From assembly GCA_964472035.1 (NCBI GenBank), contig CAYYIT010000067.1, forward strand, positions 1 to 11,999: a stretch of 11,999 bases of DNA. Reading direction: 5' to 3'. This document shows positions 1-5,797 of this stretch, in pieces. The stretch is from UBA3855 sp964472035. GTDB taxonomy: Bacteria; Bacillota; Clostridia; Oscillospirales; Ruminococcaceae. Numbering within the stretch: position 1 is the stretch's first letter; every line of letters begins with the position of its first letter. The notes beneath the pieces were generated by a model. It did not search any database and was not told where the DNA came from. It was given only the letters and a program-made list of their open reading frames with translations. Position numbers and translations under genes: made by a program.

Positions 1-15
1 CTGCCCCCACCCCAA

Positions 16-90
16 CCCCTCCCCGAGGGGAGGGGCTATATTAGGAGGGTACTGCATACCCTCCACCCGCCAAAAGGCTATCGCCTTTTG
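16..90. repeat. Cluster of three perfect small hairpins in the left intergenic region
   Basis: Three perfect inverted repeats follow one another: CCCCTCCCC/GGGGAGGGG (16-24 with 27-35), GGAGGGTA/TACCCTCC (44-51 with 57-64, loop CTGCA) and CAAAAGGC/GCCTTTTG (71-78 with 83-90, loop TATC). No open frame with a ribosome site covers 1-146. None of the hairpins has a proper T-run, so they look more like intergenic repeat or structured sequence than classical terminators. They could belong to the end of a gene left of the window. Function unknown. Confidence 0.55.
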
Positions 91-100
91 AATTCATGAG

Positions 101-119
101 GTTTTTCGACTGACTGAAA
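101..119 (+). repeat. Left arm of a 19-bp inverted repeat flanking the regulator/kinase pair
   Basis: Positions 101-119 match the reverse complement of 2146-2164 at 17 of 19 bases, sharing the core TTTTTCGAC and the end GACTGAAA. Each arm lies just outside the terminator of the neighbouring gene. It is either the end of a mobile unit or a terminator-associated intergenic motif; no transposase is present. Confidence 0.5.
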
Positions 120-146
120 AGACGGAGCTTCTACGCTCCGTCTTTT
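117..146 (-). terminator. Rho-independent terminator of the helix-turn-helix gene
   Basis: AAAAGACGGAGC (117-128) pairs perfectly with GCTCCGTCTTTT (135-146) around a 6-nt loop. It starts directly after the minus-strand stop codon at 147-149. Read on the minus strand, the stem ends in a TTTT run, and the plus strand also shows TTTT, so it may act in both directions. Confidence 0.85.
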
Positions 147-584
147 CTATTTCTCACATAAGCATTTGAATCCATGATCATACAACCCGATATTGATATC
201 AACGATCGTTTGCGATTTTTCAATTCCAAAAAGAATGATGCTGTCTCTTTCATCTTTGGGATAAAGCGGTGCATAGCCTGCGATCTTCAAAGCCGACTGC
301 GTTTCATCAAGATTAAGTCGCATGCCGATGCAAAAACAAAGTAAAACTTCCCTTGACGGGACGCGAGGATTGGATGGCGTCAGAAATTGATAGCAATATC
401 TCTCTTTAAGATCAGCATCTTTGGCGATCTGCCGGATGGTAAGCTTCTTCTCCCGGATCATGAGATTGAGGTATTCCTTGATATCACAGTCCAGAAGAAA
501 ATCCGCATTTTCTTTGAGGTAGCTGTCAATGCTTCCCGATTTTCTGAGCAGTTCCAGTAATTTTTCTGTGTCCTTCTGCTTCAT
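147..584 (-). CDS. XRE-like helix-turn-helix regulator, partner of the divergent kinase
   Basis: This 145-aa cytoplasmic protein is a probable DNA-binding regulator. Residues about 35-70 carry a helix-turn-helix (LTIRQIAKDADLKERYCYQF at 48-67), in the style of lambda-repressor/XRE domains. Next comes a stretch typical of a group seen in gut Firmicutes: a conserved PSREVLL helix and the IAGYAPLYPKDERD block near 100-114. The start is supported by a GGAGG site 5' of the ATG at 584, and the stop is TAG at 147-149. The gene is divergent from the Ser/Thr kinase gene with about 94 bp between the starts, where a 16-bp dyad overlaps both -10 boxes. This suggests autoregulation and control of the kinase. 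Family members are commonly found beside Hanks-type kinases, which suggests a functional pair, possibly with the regulator as a phosphorylation target; that last point is inference. No acidic metal-site or enzyme motif is visible. Confidence 0.75.
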   Translation of the reverse strand: MKQKDTEKLLELLRKSGSIDSYLKENADFLLDCDIKEYLNLMIREKKLTIRQIAKDADLKERYCYQFLTPSNPRVPSREVLLCFCIGMRLNLDETQSALKIAGYAPLYPKDERDSIILFGIEKSQTIVDINIGLYDHGFKCLCEK

Positions 585-608
585 AGTGCGCCTCCGTGAA
601 AAAGATGA

Positions 609-637
609 TTTACATTTTTATTATAACATGCTATAAT
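609..637 (+). promoter_or_regulatory. Sigma-A type promoter of the kinase gene
   Basis: TTTACA (609-614) and TATAAT (632-637) are separated by exactly 17 bp, close to the vegetative consensus. They lie about 42 bp upstream of the TTG start at 679, which has GAGGTG at 668-673. Confidence 0.8.
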
Positions 638-648
638 AATAAATGCAA
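620..648 (-). promoter_or_regulatory. Divergent promoter of the helix-turn-helix gene
   Basis: On the minus strand a TATAAT box is complementary to 620-625. A weak -35 (TTGCAT, complementary to 643-648) lies 17 bp away. The -10 lies 35 bp before the ATG at 584 and overlaps the plus-strand promoter, so the two promoters probably compete. Confidence 0.5.
621..636. promoter_or_regulatory. Candidate operator: 16-bp dyad between divergent -10 boxes
   Basis: TTATAACATGCTATAA is a palindrome at 14 of 16 positions, centred on CATG. It covers almost all of both -10 elements. A dimeric repressor bound here would block both promoters, and the adjacent helix-turn-helix protein is the obvious candidate. 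Part of the symmetry comes from the two opposed TATAAT boxes, so operator function is inferred. Confidence 0.4.
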
Positions 649-678
649 GCGGTTGATTCAGTATTGTGAGGTGATTTT

Positions 679-2043
679 TTGAAACAGGACATTGAAAACA
701 GACTGCGGGAACAATACCGTTTTATCAATTGTCTGCATAAAACGGAGAAAAGTGAAGTGACATTGCTTGAAGAATACAGCACCGGAAATCGAATCATAAA
801 GCGTGTATTTACCGGTAAATCCGATGTATACAGCAAGCTCCGTACCTTAAAGCACGGCAATATACCCGAAGTCCTGGAGGTAGCAGAGCTTGGCGATCAG
901 GTTCTTGTGCTGGAGGAATACATTGACGGCTTCACACTTTCAGAGCTGCTGAGCGAAAGCCTTTACCAAGAAAACCAGGTCAGAACGCTTGTTTCTGAGC
1001 TGTGCGATGTACTGACGTTCCTGCATGCTCATGCCATTATTCACAAGGATATCAAGCCTGACAATATCATGATTGAAAACGGTTCTCAGACGTTGAAGCT
1101 CATTGATTTTGATGCTTCAAGGCTGTATAAGAAATACTACCCGAGGGACACTGAATGCCTCGGAACAGCCGGCTATGCTGCTCCCGAGCAATTCAGCGGT
1201 CACAGCGACATAAGGACTGATATCAAACAGGTCGGGGAGCTGATGAAGGTGATGCTGACAGGCGAAACCTCCGATAAGATCCCCTATAACGGAGCGCTAT
1301 CCGATATCATCGCAAAATGCATTCATATTTCGCCCGACAAGCGTTTTCAGACTGCTGAGGAATTAAAGGCAGCACTTACAGGAAAGAGAAGATCCAAAGC
1401 ATTTCCGGCGTTTCTTTCCATCCTTCTGCTTGCTGCTGCTGCGGGTATTGTCATTGCCGCGCTTCCAAAGTCTCAAAAGCCGGAGCCTCTCTCTTTGCAG
1501 AAGGAAACGCCAATGACATTGGATACGGCATCTGCAACGCAGACAACTGTGCAGACCTCTGCATCTACCGAACCTGCAGCCGCCGGCACTGCCGAAACAA
1601 CAGAAGCCGCCTCCGCAGCGGAAACGCATCCCCCAACGACAGAGACGATCACAACTACAGTACCGCCTGAAACGACCATGCCGCAAGTAAATCAATTCCA
1701 ACCCGGGGACTATATCACAGAAGGAAAAACGCGCAGTCAGATCCAAGGCTATGGCGGTGATGGGGATATGGGGGGGATCGTCCTGACGATGGAGGAAATC
1801 ACGGATACTACGCTGATATTTTCGATTGTGCAGTACGATGCAAGCGGACTCGCTTCTGATACGGTCTCTGCAAGGAATATTACTGCCGAAATCACCGGAA
1901 ATACTGCTGTATTTGAATTTTCGGATATGCTCGGCGGGAAGGGAGCGGGCAGTCTCACGCTTGAAAACGGAAGGATACATATCGAGACATGGGGAGATAC
2001 CGATCGTCCCACATCCATTATTGTGAATGAATACCTGAACTGA
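679..2043 (+). CDS. Membrane-anchored Hanks-type Ser/Thr protein kinase with extracellular C-terminal domain
   Basis: A 454-aa transmembrane kinase. The cytoplasmic kinase domain spans about residues 12-235, with a likely ATP lysine K41 (RIIKRVF), catalytic loop HKDIKPDN at 122-129 (HRD replaced by HKD, Asp124 retained), metal motif DFD at 143-145 in place of DFG, and APE at 168-170. The GTAGYAAPEQF activation segment is typical. The canonical glycine-rich loop is poorly conserved. One hydrophobic helix near 241-262 follows a KRRSK stop-transfer signal. Next comes a Thr/Ser/Ala/Pro-rich linker (about 270-335), then a roughly 110-aa extracellular beta-rich domain of unknown ligand. The TTG start at 679 is chosen for GAGGTG five bases upstream and the good promoter. 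It is divergent from the regulator and ends before a strong terminator. Architecture resembles PknB/PrkC-type sensors but without PASTA repeats, so the sensed signal is unknown. Confidence 0.88.
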   Translation: MKQDIENRLREQYRFINCLHKTEKSEVTLLEEYSTGNRIIKRVFTGKSDVYSKLRTLKHGNIPEVLEVAELGDQVLVLEEYIDGFTLSELLSESLYQENQVRTLVSELCDVLTFLHAHAIIHKDIKPDNIMIENGSQTLKLIDFDASRLYKKYYPRDTECLGTAGYAAPEQFSGHSDIRTDIKQVGELMKVMLTGETSDKIPYNGALSDIIAKCIHISPDKRFQTAEELKAALTGKRRSKAFPAFLSILLLAAAAGIVIAALPKSQKPEPLSLQKETPMTLDTASATQTTVQTSASTEPAAAGTAETTEAASAAETHPPTTETITTTVPPETTMPQVNQFQPGDYITEGKTRSQIQGYGGDGDMGGIVLTMEEITDTTLIFSIVQYDASGLASDTVSARNITAEITGNTAVFEFSDMLGGKGAGSLTLENGRIHIETWGDTDRPTSIIVNEYLN

Positions 2044-2113
2044 TACGAGCTGTCAAACTACCGCAGGCTGCAGAAGCCCAGTCTGCGCAGCGACTCCAAT
2101 CCCAGTATCGACA

Positions 2114-2148
2114 AAATCCCCTCGGCATAGACTATGCCGAGGGGATTT
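2114..2148. terminator. Terminator downstream of the kinase gene
   Basis: A perfect 17-bp inverted repeat: AAATCCCCTCGGCATAG (2114-2130) and its complement at 2132-2148, with a single central A. The AAA/TTT ends allow termination in both directions. It lies 70 bp after the kinase stop codon. Confidence 0.85.
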
Positions 2149-2164
2149 CAGTCTGTCGAAAAAG
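2146..2164 (-). repeat. Right arm of the 19-bp inverted repeat
   Basis: The reverse complement of 2146-2164 matches 101-119 at 17 of 19 bases. It begins inside the T-run of the kinase terminator and ends 5 bp before the next hairpin. The two arms bracket a 2.06-kb unit holding only the regulator and the kinase. Confidence 0.5.
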
Positions 2165-2168
2165 TCCC

Positions 2169-2212
2169 GTCCAGCCACTGCGCCTCTGGCGCAGGGCTGG
2201 ACTAAGTTTTTT
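2169..2212 (+). terminator. Second terminator hairpin abutting truncated cas5c
   Basis: GTCCAGCC (2169-2176), a bulged A, then CTGCGCC (2178-2184) pair with GGCGCAG (2188-2194) and GGCTGGAC (2195-2202) around a TCT loop, followed by TTTTTT at 2207-2212. The T-run ends 7 bp before the first cas5c codon. Together with 2114-2148 it should block transcription entering the cas genes from the left. Confidence 0.75.
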
Positions 2213-2219
2213 CATTTAG

Positions 2220-2705
2220 TTGCGCCAGCTGACTCAAATCCTATGCCAGCATACCCATCACTTCGCGCAGCATCCTACCTTAGCTCAGGGCATTCGGCCC
2301 ATGCTCGTGGAGGATGACCGCACACAGCGGCAGACGGTGGTACTGAAGGATGTTCGCTACCGGATCACGGCGGAGATCGTTCCGCGTCCGGATTTTCAGG
2401 GAACGGTGCAGCAGCTCTATGAGCAGGCGAAAAGACGCATACGGTCGGGCAAGTGTTTCTTCCAGCCCTCTCTTGGGATGCGGGAGTTTGTGTGCTATTT
2501 TGACGAGCCGTCGGATCTGGAGCCGATCCCGGACAGCATGGACCTTGGCGTGATGCTCTACGATGTGTTTGATCTGCATCAATTCCGTGTCACTGCAAAG
2601 GCAGAACCGTTTGTCTCGGTGTTCCATGCAAGGCTGGGATCCGGCGTGATGGAAGTGCCGGATTTTGACAGTGATATGGTGCTGAAACCGGAAAGGAGGA
2701 AATGA
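2220..2705 (+). pseudogene. cas5c: cas5c (cas5d), N-terminally truncated
   Basis: This is the C-terminal part of Cas5c, the type I-C protein that cuts pre-crRNA and caps the 5' handle of the crRNA in Cascade. The recognisable family features run from about LVEDDRTQRQT onward: VLKDVRYRITAEI, the RRIRSGKCFFQPSLGMREF block, the MDLGVMLYD strand and the C-terminal FHARLGSGVMEVP. Family members have about 220-240 residues and this frame has 161. About 70-80 N-terminal residues are missing, including the first ferredoxin-like strand and the region holding part of the nuclease site. A stop (TAG, 2217-2219) precedes codon one, the only early start is TTG with no ribosome site, and two terminators lie directly upstream. 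Translation is therefore doubtful. It ends one base before cas8c, as in intact operons. Cas3, normally upstream, is absent. Confidence 0.85.
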
Positions 2706-2706
2706 G

Positions 2707-4476
2707 ATGCTTGAAGCATTGTATCAGTATGCAAAGGACAATGCGCTTGCCGCGATCCCGGGCTTTAAGCCGAAGAAGGTCAGGCATTATATCAGCCTGT
2801 CAGCGGATGGAACATTTCTGGGATTTGATCCTGTTCCGGATGGTGCAATGCCGCCGATGTGTCCCGACATCGGCAGCCTTGCCAATGGTAAGACCAAGAG
2901 CAACGTGATCGTCGAAAAGGCAGAGGTCATTCTCAATTTGCCGGACAAGGACGGCAATTGCAACCGCGGACAGAAGCAGGCGTTTTTCTTCGATGCCCTG
3001 CAGCAGGCCGCAGAGTATGATGCATTGTTCCGACCGGCAGCTGATCGTCTGGAGGAGCAGCTCGACATGCTTCGCCTTGAATTTGCGAAGCTTTCCAAAA
3101 CCAAGCCCTCCGATTTTATCGGCATCAAGGTGGATGGAATGCCGCTGGAGCAGAGCAAGGGATACCTTGCGTGGTGGGATAGCTTCCGCAAGAGCTTCGA
3201 TACAAAAAAATCAGCCGGAGAGATGCGCTGCTTTATTACCGGTACATTGACGGAGCCTGTCAAAACCGTTCCTCCGGTGCAGGGCCTGATCGCAGTGGGC
3301 GGTCATACCAAGGGTGACAGCTTTATCTGTTTTGATAAGGATGCCTACTGCTCCTATGAATTCAGACAGGCTGCCAATGCCTGCGTCTCGGAAGAGGCGG
3401 TCACCGCAGTGAATGCGGCCCTTGCAAAGCTCATGAAGGATGCCACCCGTCCTCTTGCAGGGGCAAAGAATATCCATTGGTTCAGTGAAGCGACGGAACA
3501 TGATCCGCTGGAGATTCTGGACTTCGGTTTCGGCGGCGATATGTCCGGTGAACAGCAGGAGCAGCTGGAGGAGGACGAACGCCGCGTGCAGCGGATGTTC
3601 CGCAGTCTTCTTAATGGAACATTGCCGGAAATGCCGAAAAACCGTTATTATATGATGTCACTCAGCGGCGTGAACGGCCGTGCGATGATTCGCAGCTATA
3701 CAGAAGGAACCTATGATGCGCTGTGCGGAAACCTTCGTGCATGGTATGAAGATCTGAAAATTACTGATCCCGGATATGGGTGCAGATATCCGAAACTGTT
3801 CGGTGTTTACAGCCGTCTGCTGAAATGGTCCGCCAACAAGCAGAAGCTGGATGAACGCATCAAGGACGAACTCAGCGGACTGGCTCCGCAGATCATGTAT
3901 GCGATCCTGCATAACACACCGCTGCCGGATACCGTCGCAGCTAAGGCACTTTCCTATATCCGATCCGATCTTTACGGACATACGGACGACAGCAGCAAAC
4001 AGCCGTCACCGGACAGGAGTGCCTGTCAGATCCTGAAAGCATGGCTGAACAGAAGATACAGAACCCAGAACAAGGAGGAATCGATCATTATGGAAAAACT
4101 CAACCCCGAAAGCCCGTCCATTGCCTACCAGACCGGACGACTGATGGCGGCCTATGCCTCCATTCAGAATGCCGCCCTCGGTGATGTGGGAGCAGGTATT
4201 ATCGAACGCTACTATACCTCGGCATGTGCGTCGCCCGCACTTGTTATGGGCAGACTTGCGACCATGTCGCAGCATCATCTCTCCAAGCTCAGAAGTGAAA
4301 AGCCGGGTTTGTTCCACATCTACAGCGGCCTTCTGGAGGAGATCTCGGTCTGCATCGGTACGACCCTGCCCAAGACCTTTACCCTTGAACAGCAGTCAGA
4401 GTTTGCACTTGGCTACTATTTCCAGAACGCAGAGATCCACGCAAGAAAAGCACAGTCTAAGAAAACGGAGGAATAA
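2707..4476 (+). CDS. cas8c: Type I-C Cascade large subunit Cas8c (Csd1)
   Basis: A 589-aa cytoplasmic protein, full length for the family. Cas8c recognises the PAM and contacts the non-target strand in the type I-C surveillance complex. The N-terminus (MLEALYQYAKDN) and the central block are diagnostic for Csd1: CFITG at 175-179, then the VQGLIAVGG and GDSFICFDKDAYCSYEF segments, NACVSEEAV, and NIHWFSE around W258. The ATG at 2707 sits one base after the cas5c stop, with AAAGGAGG at 2692-2699. The C-terminal part, from M462, doubles as the Cas11c small subunit. cas7c starts 3 bp after the stop. No frameshift or internal stop is visible, in contrast to cas5c, cas4 and cas2 around it. No promoter of its own is seen, so expression is uncertain. 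Confidence 0.93.
   Translation: MLEALYQYAKDNALAAIPGFKPKKVRHYISLSADGTFLGFDPVPDGAMPPMCPDIGSLANGKTKSNVIVEKAEVILNLPDKDGNCNRGQKQAFFFDALQQAAEYDALFRPAADRLEEQLDMLRLEFAKLSKTKPSDFIGIKVDGMPLEQSKGYLAWWDSFRKSFDTKKSAGEMRCFITGTLTEPVKTVPPVQGLIAVGGHTKGDSFICFDKDAYCSYEFRQAANACVSEEAVTAVNAALAKLMKDATRPLAGAKNIHWFSEATEHDPLEILDFGFGGDMSGEQQEQLEEDERRVQRMFRSLLNGTLPEMPKNRYYMMSLSGVNGRAMIRSYTEGTYDALCGNLRAWYEDLKITDPGYGCRYPKLFGVYSRLLKWSANKQKLDERIKDELSGLAPQIMYAILHNTPLPDTVAAKALSYIRSDLYGHTDDSSKQPSPDRSACQILKAWLNRRYRTQNKEESIIMEKLNPESPSIAYQTGRLMAAYASIQNAALGDVGAGIIERYYTSACASPALVMGRLATMSQHHLSKLRSEKPGLFHIYSGLLEEISVCIGTTLPKTFTLEQQSEFALGYYFQNAEIHARKAQSKKTEE
4072..4078 (+). promoter_or_regulatory. Internal ribosome binding site within cas8c for Cas11c
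   Basis: A consensus AAGGAGG lies inside the cas8c reading frame, 11 bases before an in-frame ATG at 4090. Such a strong site inside a coding region is unexpected by chance and marks the known internal start in type I-C cas8c genes. Confidence 0.75.
4090..4476 (+). CDS. cas11c: Cas11c small subunit, translated from inside cas8c
   Basis: A 128-aa product beginning at M462 of Cas8c in the same frame. Type I-C systems are known to make the Cascade small subunit (Cas11c) by internal initiation in the cas8c gene, and two copies line the belly of the complex. The evidence here is the AAGGAGG site 11 nt upstream, the position in the last fifth of cas8c, and a product that looks mainly helical. It starts MEKLNPESPSIAYQTGRLMA and later carries SPALVMGRLATMSQHHL and a helical end rich in Gln, Ala and Lys. 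The length fits a small subunit. It shares the stop codon with Cas8c. Open conservation of this start suggests that the overlapping gene was functional until recently, or still is. Confidence 0.72.
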   Translation: MEKLNPESPSIAYQTGRLMAAYASIQNAALGDVGAGIIERYYTSACASPALVMGRLATMSQHHLSKLRSEKPGLFHIYSGLLEEISVCIGTTLPKTFTLEQQSEFALGYYFQNAEIHARKAQSKKTEE

Positions 4477-4479
4477 ATT

Positions 4480-5475
4480 ATGGCAATCACAAACAGATAC
4501 GAATTCATGTTCTACATCCAGTGTGTCAACGGTAATCCGAACGGCGATCCCGATATGGGCAATGCCCCCAGAATGGATCCGCAGGATATGCATGGCTATA
4601 TTACGGACGTTGCGATCAAACGCCGTATCCGTAACTATATCCAGACTGCCTATGGCGAAGAGGCAGGTATGGGTATCATCATGCAGAATGCCACCAATAT
4701 CAATAAATTCATTGCAAAGGCAAAGGAAGATGCCGGCGTGCCGTTTGGTGCCAAGGATAAGAACAGCATCTATGCCGCCAGAAAAAAAGCATGCTCGATG
4801 TTCTATGATGTGCGTACCTTCGGTGCAGTGCTCTCCACCGGACCGAATGCCGGACAGGTGTGCGGTCCTGTACAGCTGACATTTGCCAAGTCCATTGATC
4901 CCATTCTTCCGATGGATATTTCTATCACGAGAATGGTAGTGGCAGAAGGCGAGAAGGACAAGGATTATGCGTACTATGCTGATCTTGAAGCAGAAGCTCC
5001 GGAAGACAAGCTCCGTACCATGGGCAGAAAGCAGATGATCCCTTACGGCCTGTACGAAGCAAGGGGCTTTATCAGTGCAAATCTTGCAGAGGAAACCGGA
5101 TTTGATGGAAACGATCTGCGTGCGCTGTTTGAAGCGATCCTGAATATGTATGAGCATGATCGTTCCGCAAGCAAGGGAGAGATGTCCGTGATTTCACCGC
5201 TGATCATCTTCAAGCATACCGGAACAGATACGGACGAAGTACAGCATCAGCGTCAGGCAAGACTTGGCTGTGCGGCAGCGCACAAGCTGTTCGGACTTGT
5301 GAAGATCGAGAAAAAACCTGAAACAGAACTGCCCCGCAGCTTTACGGATTATCAGTGTACCGTGGCGGCTTCTGGCCTGCCCAAGGGCGTGGAGATCGGT
5401 TTCCTCTCCGATCCCTATGATGAGATCTCTTGGGGTGCATTGCCGGAGGACTGCAGCTGGCTCAGTCTGAACTGA
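4480..5475 (+). CDS. cas7c: Type I-C Cascade backbone protein Cas7c (Csd2)
   Basis: A 331-aa RNA-binding backbone subunit, of which several copies coat the crRNA spacer in type I-C Cascade. The N-terminal strand ends in the signature NPNGDPD (19-25). DVAIKRRIRNY follows near 43-53, then the DVRTFGAVLS segment near 113-122, GPVQLTFAKSIDPI, and the AAAHKLFGLVKIE segment with RSFTDY towards the C-terminus. ATG 4480 follows the cas8c stop by 3 bp, with GGAGG overlapping the end of cas8c. About 20 residues after GLPKGVEIG form a C-terminal tail that looks longer than in the Cas7c proteins I recall; I cannot judge its importance. The frame is intact. The expected next gene, cas4, does not follow directly: a leader-like region begins right after the stop. 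Confidence 0.93.
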   Translation: MAITNRYEFMFYIQCVNGNPNGDPDMGNAPRMDPQDMHGYITDVAIKRRIRNYIQTAYGEEAGMGIIMQNATNINKFIAKAKEDAGVPFGAKDKNSIYAARKKACSMFYDVRTFGAVLSTGPNAGQVCGPVQLTFAKSIDPILPMDISITRMVVAEGEKDKDYAYYADLEAEAPEDKLRTMGRKQMIPYGLYEARGFISANLAEETGFDGNDLRALFEAILNMYEHDRSASKGEMSVISPLIIFKHTGTDTDEVQHQRQARLGCAAAHKLFGLVKIEKKPETELPRSFTDYQCTVAASGLPKGVEIGFLSDPYDEISWGALPEDCSWLSLN

Positions 5476-5648
5476 GATCCGAACCCCTATCATGCGCTGA
5501 AATGCCGGGAGGTCCGTGCAGACTTTTGGGCGAAATCTCCCTTGTTTCTGCGCTGAAAATCTGCTTTTGCAGCAAGCTGCGCCCTGCCTTTTGGTGCTTT
5601 CGACGAATCGTTGAGAGTAACCGATCTGTGTTTTTGTGCGCAATTGCT
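5476..5648 (+). promoter_or_regulatory. CRISPR leader-like sequence (degenerate)
   Basis: This non-coding stretch directly precedes the CRISPR repeat on the same strand. It opens with CCGAACCCC (5479-5487) and GCCGGGAGGTCCG (5504-5516), whose arms CGAACC/GGTCCG pair with one mismatch. Type I-C leaders that I recall typically start with GCGAACC...GGGTTCGC, so this looks like a decayed copy. A T-rich segment (TGTTTTTGTGCGCAATTGCT, 5629-5648) runs up to the repeat, as at array starts. GCGCTGAAA occurs twice (5494-5502 and about 5549-5557). No convincing gene lies here. In ordinary I-C loci the leader follows cas2, not cas7, so the position is odd. The leader call rests on memory of the family pattern and on the adjacent repeat. 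Confidence 0.5.
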
Positions 5649-5680
5649 GTCGCCCCCCACCCGGGGGCGTGAACTGGGCA
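5649..5680 (+). CRISPR. Solitary degenerate type I-C CRISPR repeat
   Basis: The sequence reads GTCGCCCCCC then ACCCGGGGGCGTG, followed by AACTGGGCA. The first 23 bases fit the type I-C repeat pattern (GTCGC-CCC-loop-GGGGCGTG). The perfect 7-bp stem CGCCCCC (5651-5657)/GGGGGCG (5663-5669) with a 5-nt loop is what Cas5c binds. The 3' end departs from the usual GGATTGAAA, as terminal repeats of arrays often do. No second copy is present within the window, so there are no spacers. Orientation agrees with the cas genes. Confidence 0.68.
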
Positions 5681-5729
5681 ACACATTCAAAAGACACAAT
5701 GATGACCGAATATGAAAGGAGGGATTGTT

Positions 5730-5792
5730 TTGGAAGATGATCGCATGATTCCATTGTCATACATTTCGCAGTATCATTTTGTCTGGAGGTGA
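5730..5792 (+). pseudogene. cas4: cas4 remnant: first 17 codons, then deletion
   Basis: Behind a strong AAAGGAGGG site (5715-5723), a TTG at 5730 opens a 20-codon frame starting MEDDRMIPLSYISQYHF. IPLSYISQYHF resembles the N-terminus of Cas4, where the next residue is normally the first iron-sulfur cysteine. Here the frame instead runs into VWR and stops at 5790-5792, because the sequence switches to the ribosome site of cas2 (GGAGGTG, 5785-5791). The rest of cas4 and all of cas1 are thus missing. Cas4 is the PAM-processing nuclease that works with Cas1-Cas2 in spacer capture, so the function is lost. The match is short (about 12 diagnostic residues), but its place between cas7c and cas2 fits the I-C gene order. 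Confidence 0.7.
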
Positions 5793-5797
5793 ATGCC

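Noticed and set aside
2044..2219. A short missing piece of cas3 or the cas5c start upstream of 2220
   Set aside because: No frame in this stretch shows helicase/nuclease or Cas5 N-terminal motifs; only two terminators and the repeat arm are present.
4154..4879. 241-codon plus frame spanning the end of cas8c and the start of cas7c
   Set aside because: Out of frame with two clearly conserved Cas proteins; Ser/Arg/Pro-rich and without family features.
5430..5699. Short frames on both strands between cas7 and cas2
   Set aside because: No ribosome sites at suitable starts and no conserved motifs. The region is better explained as a CRISPR leader and repeat.
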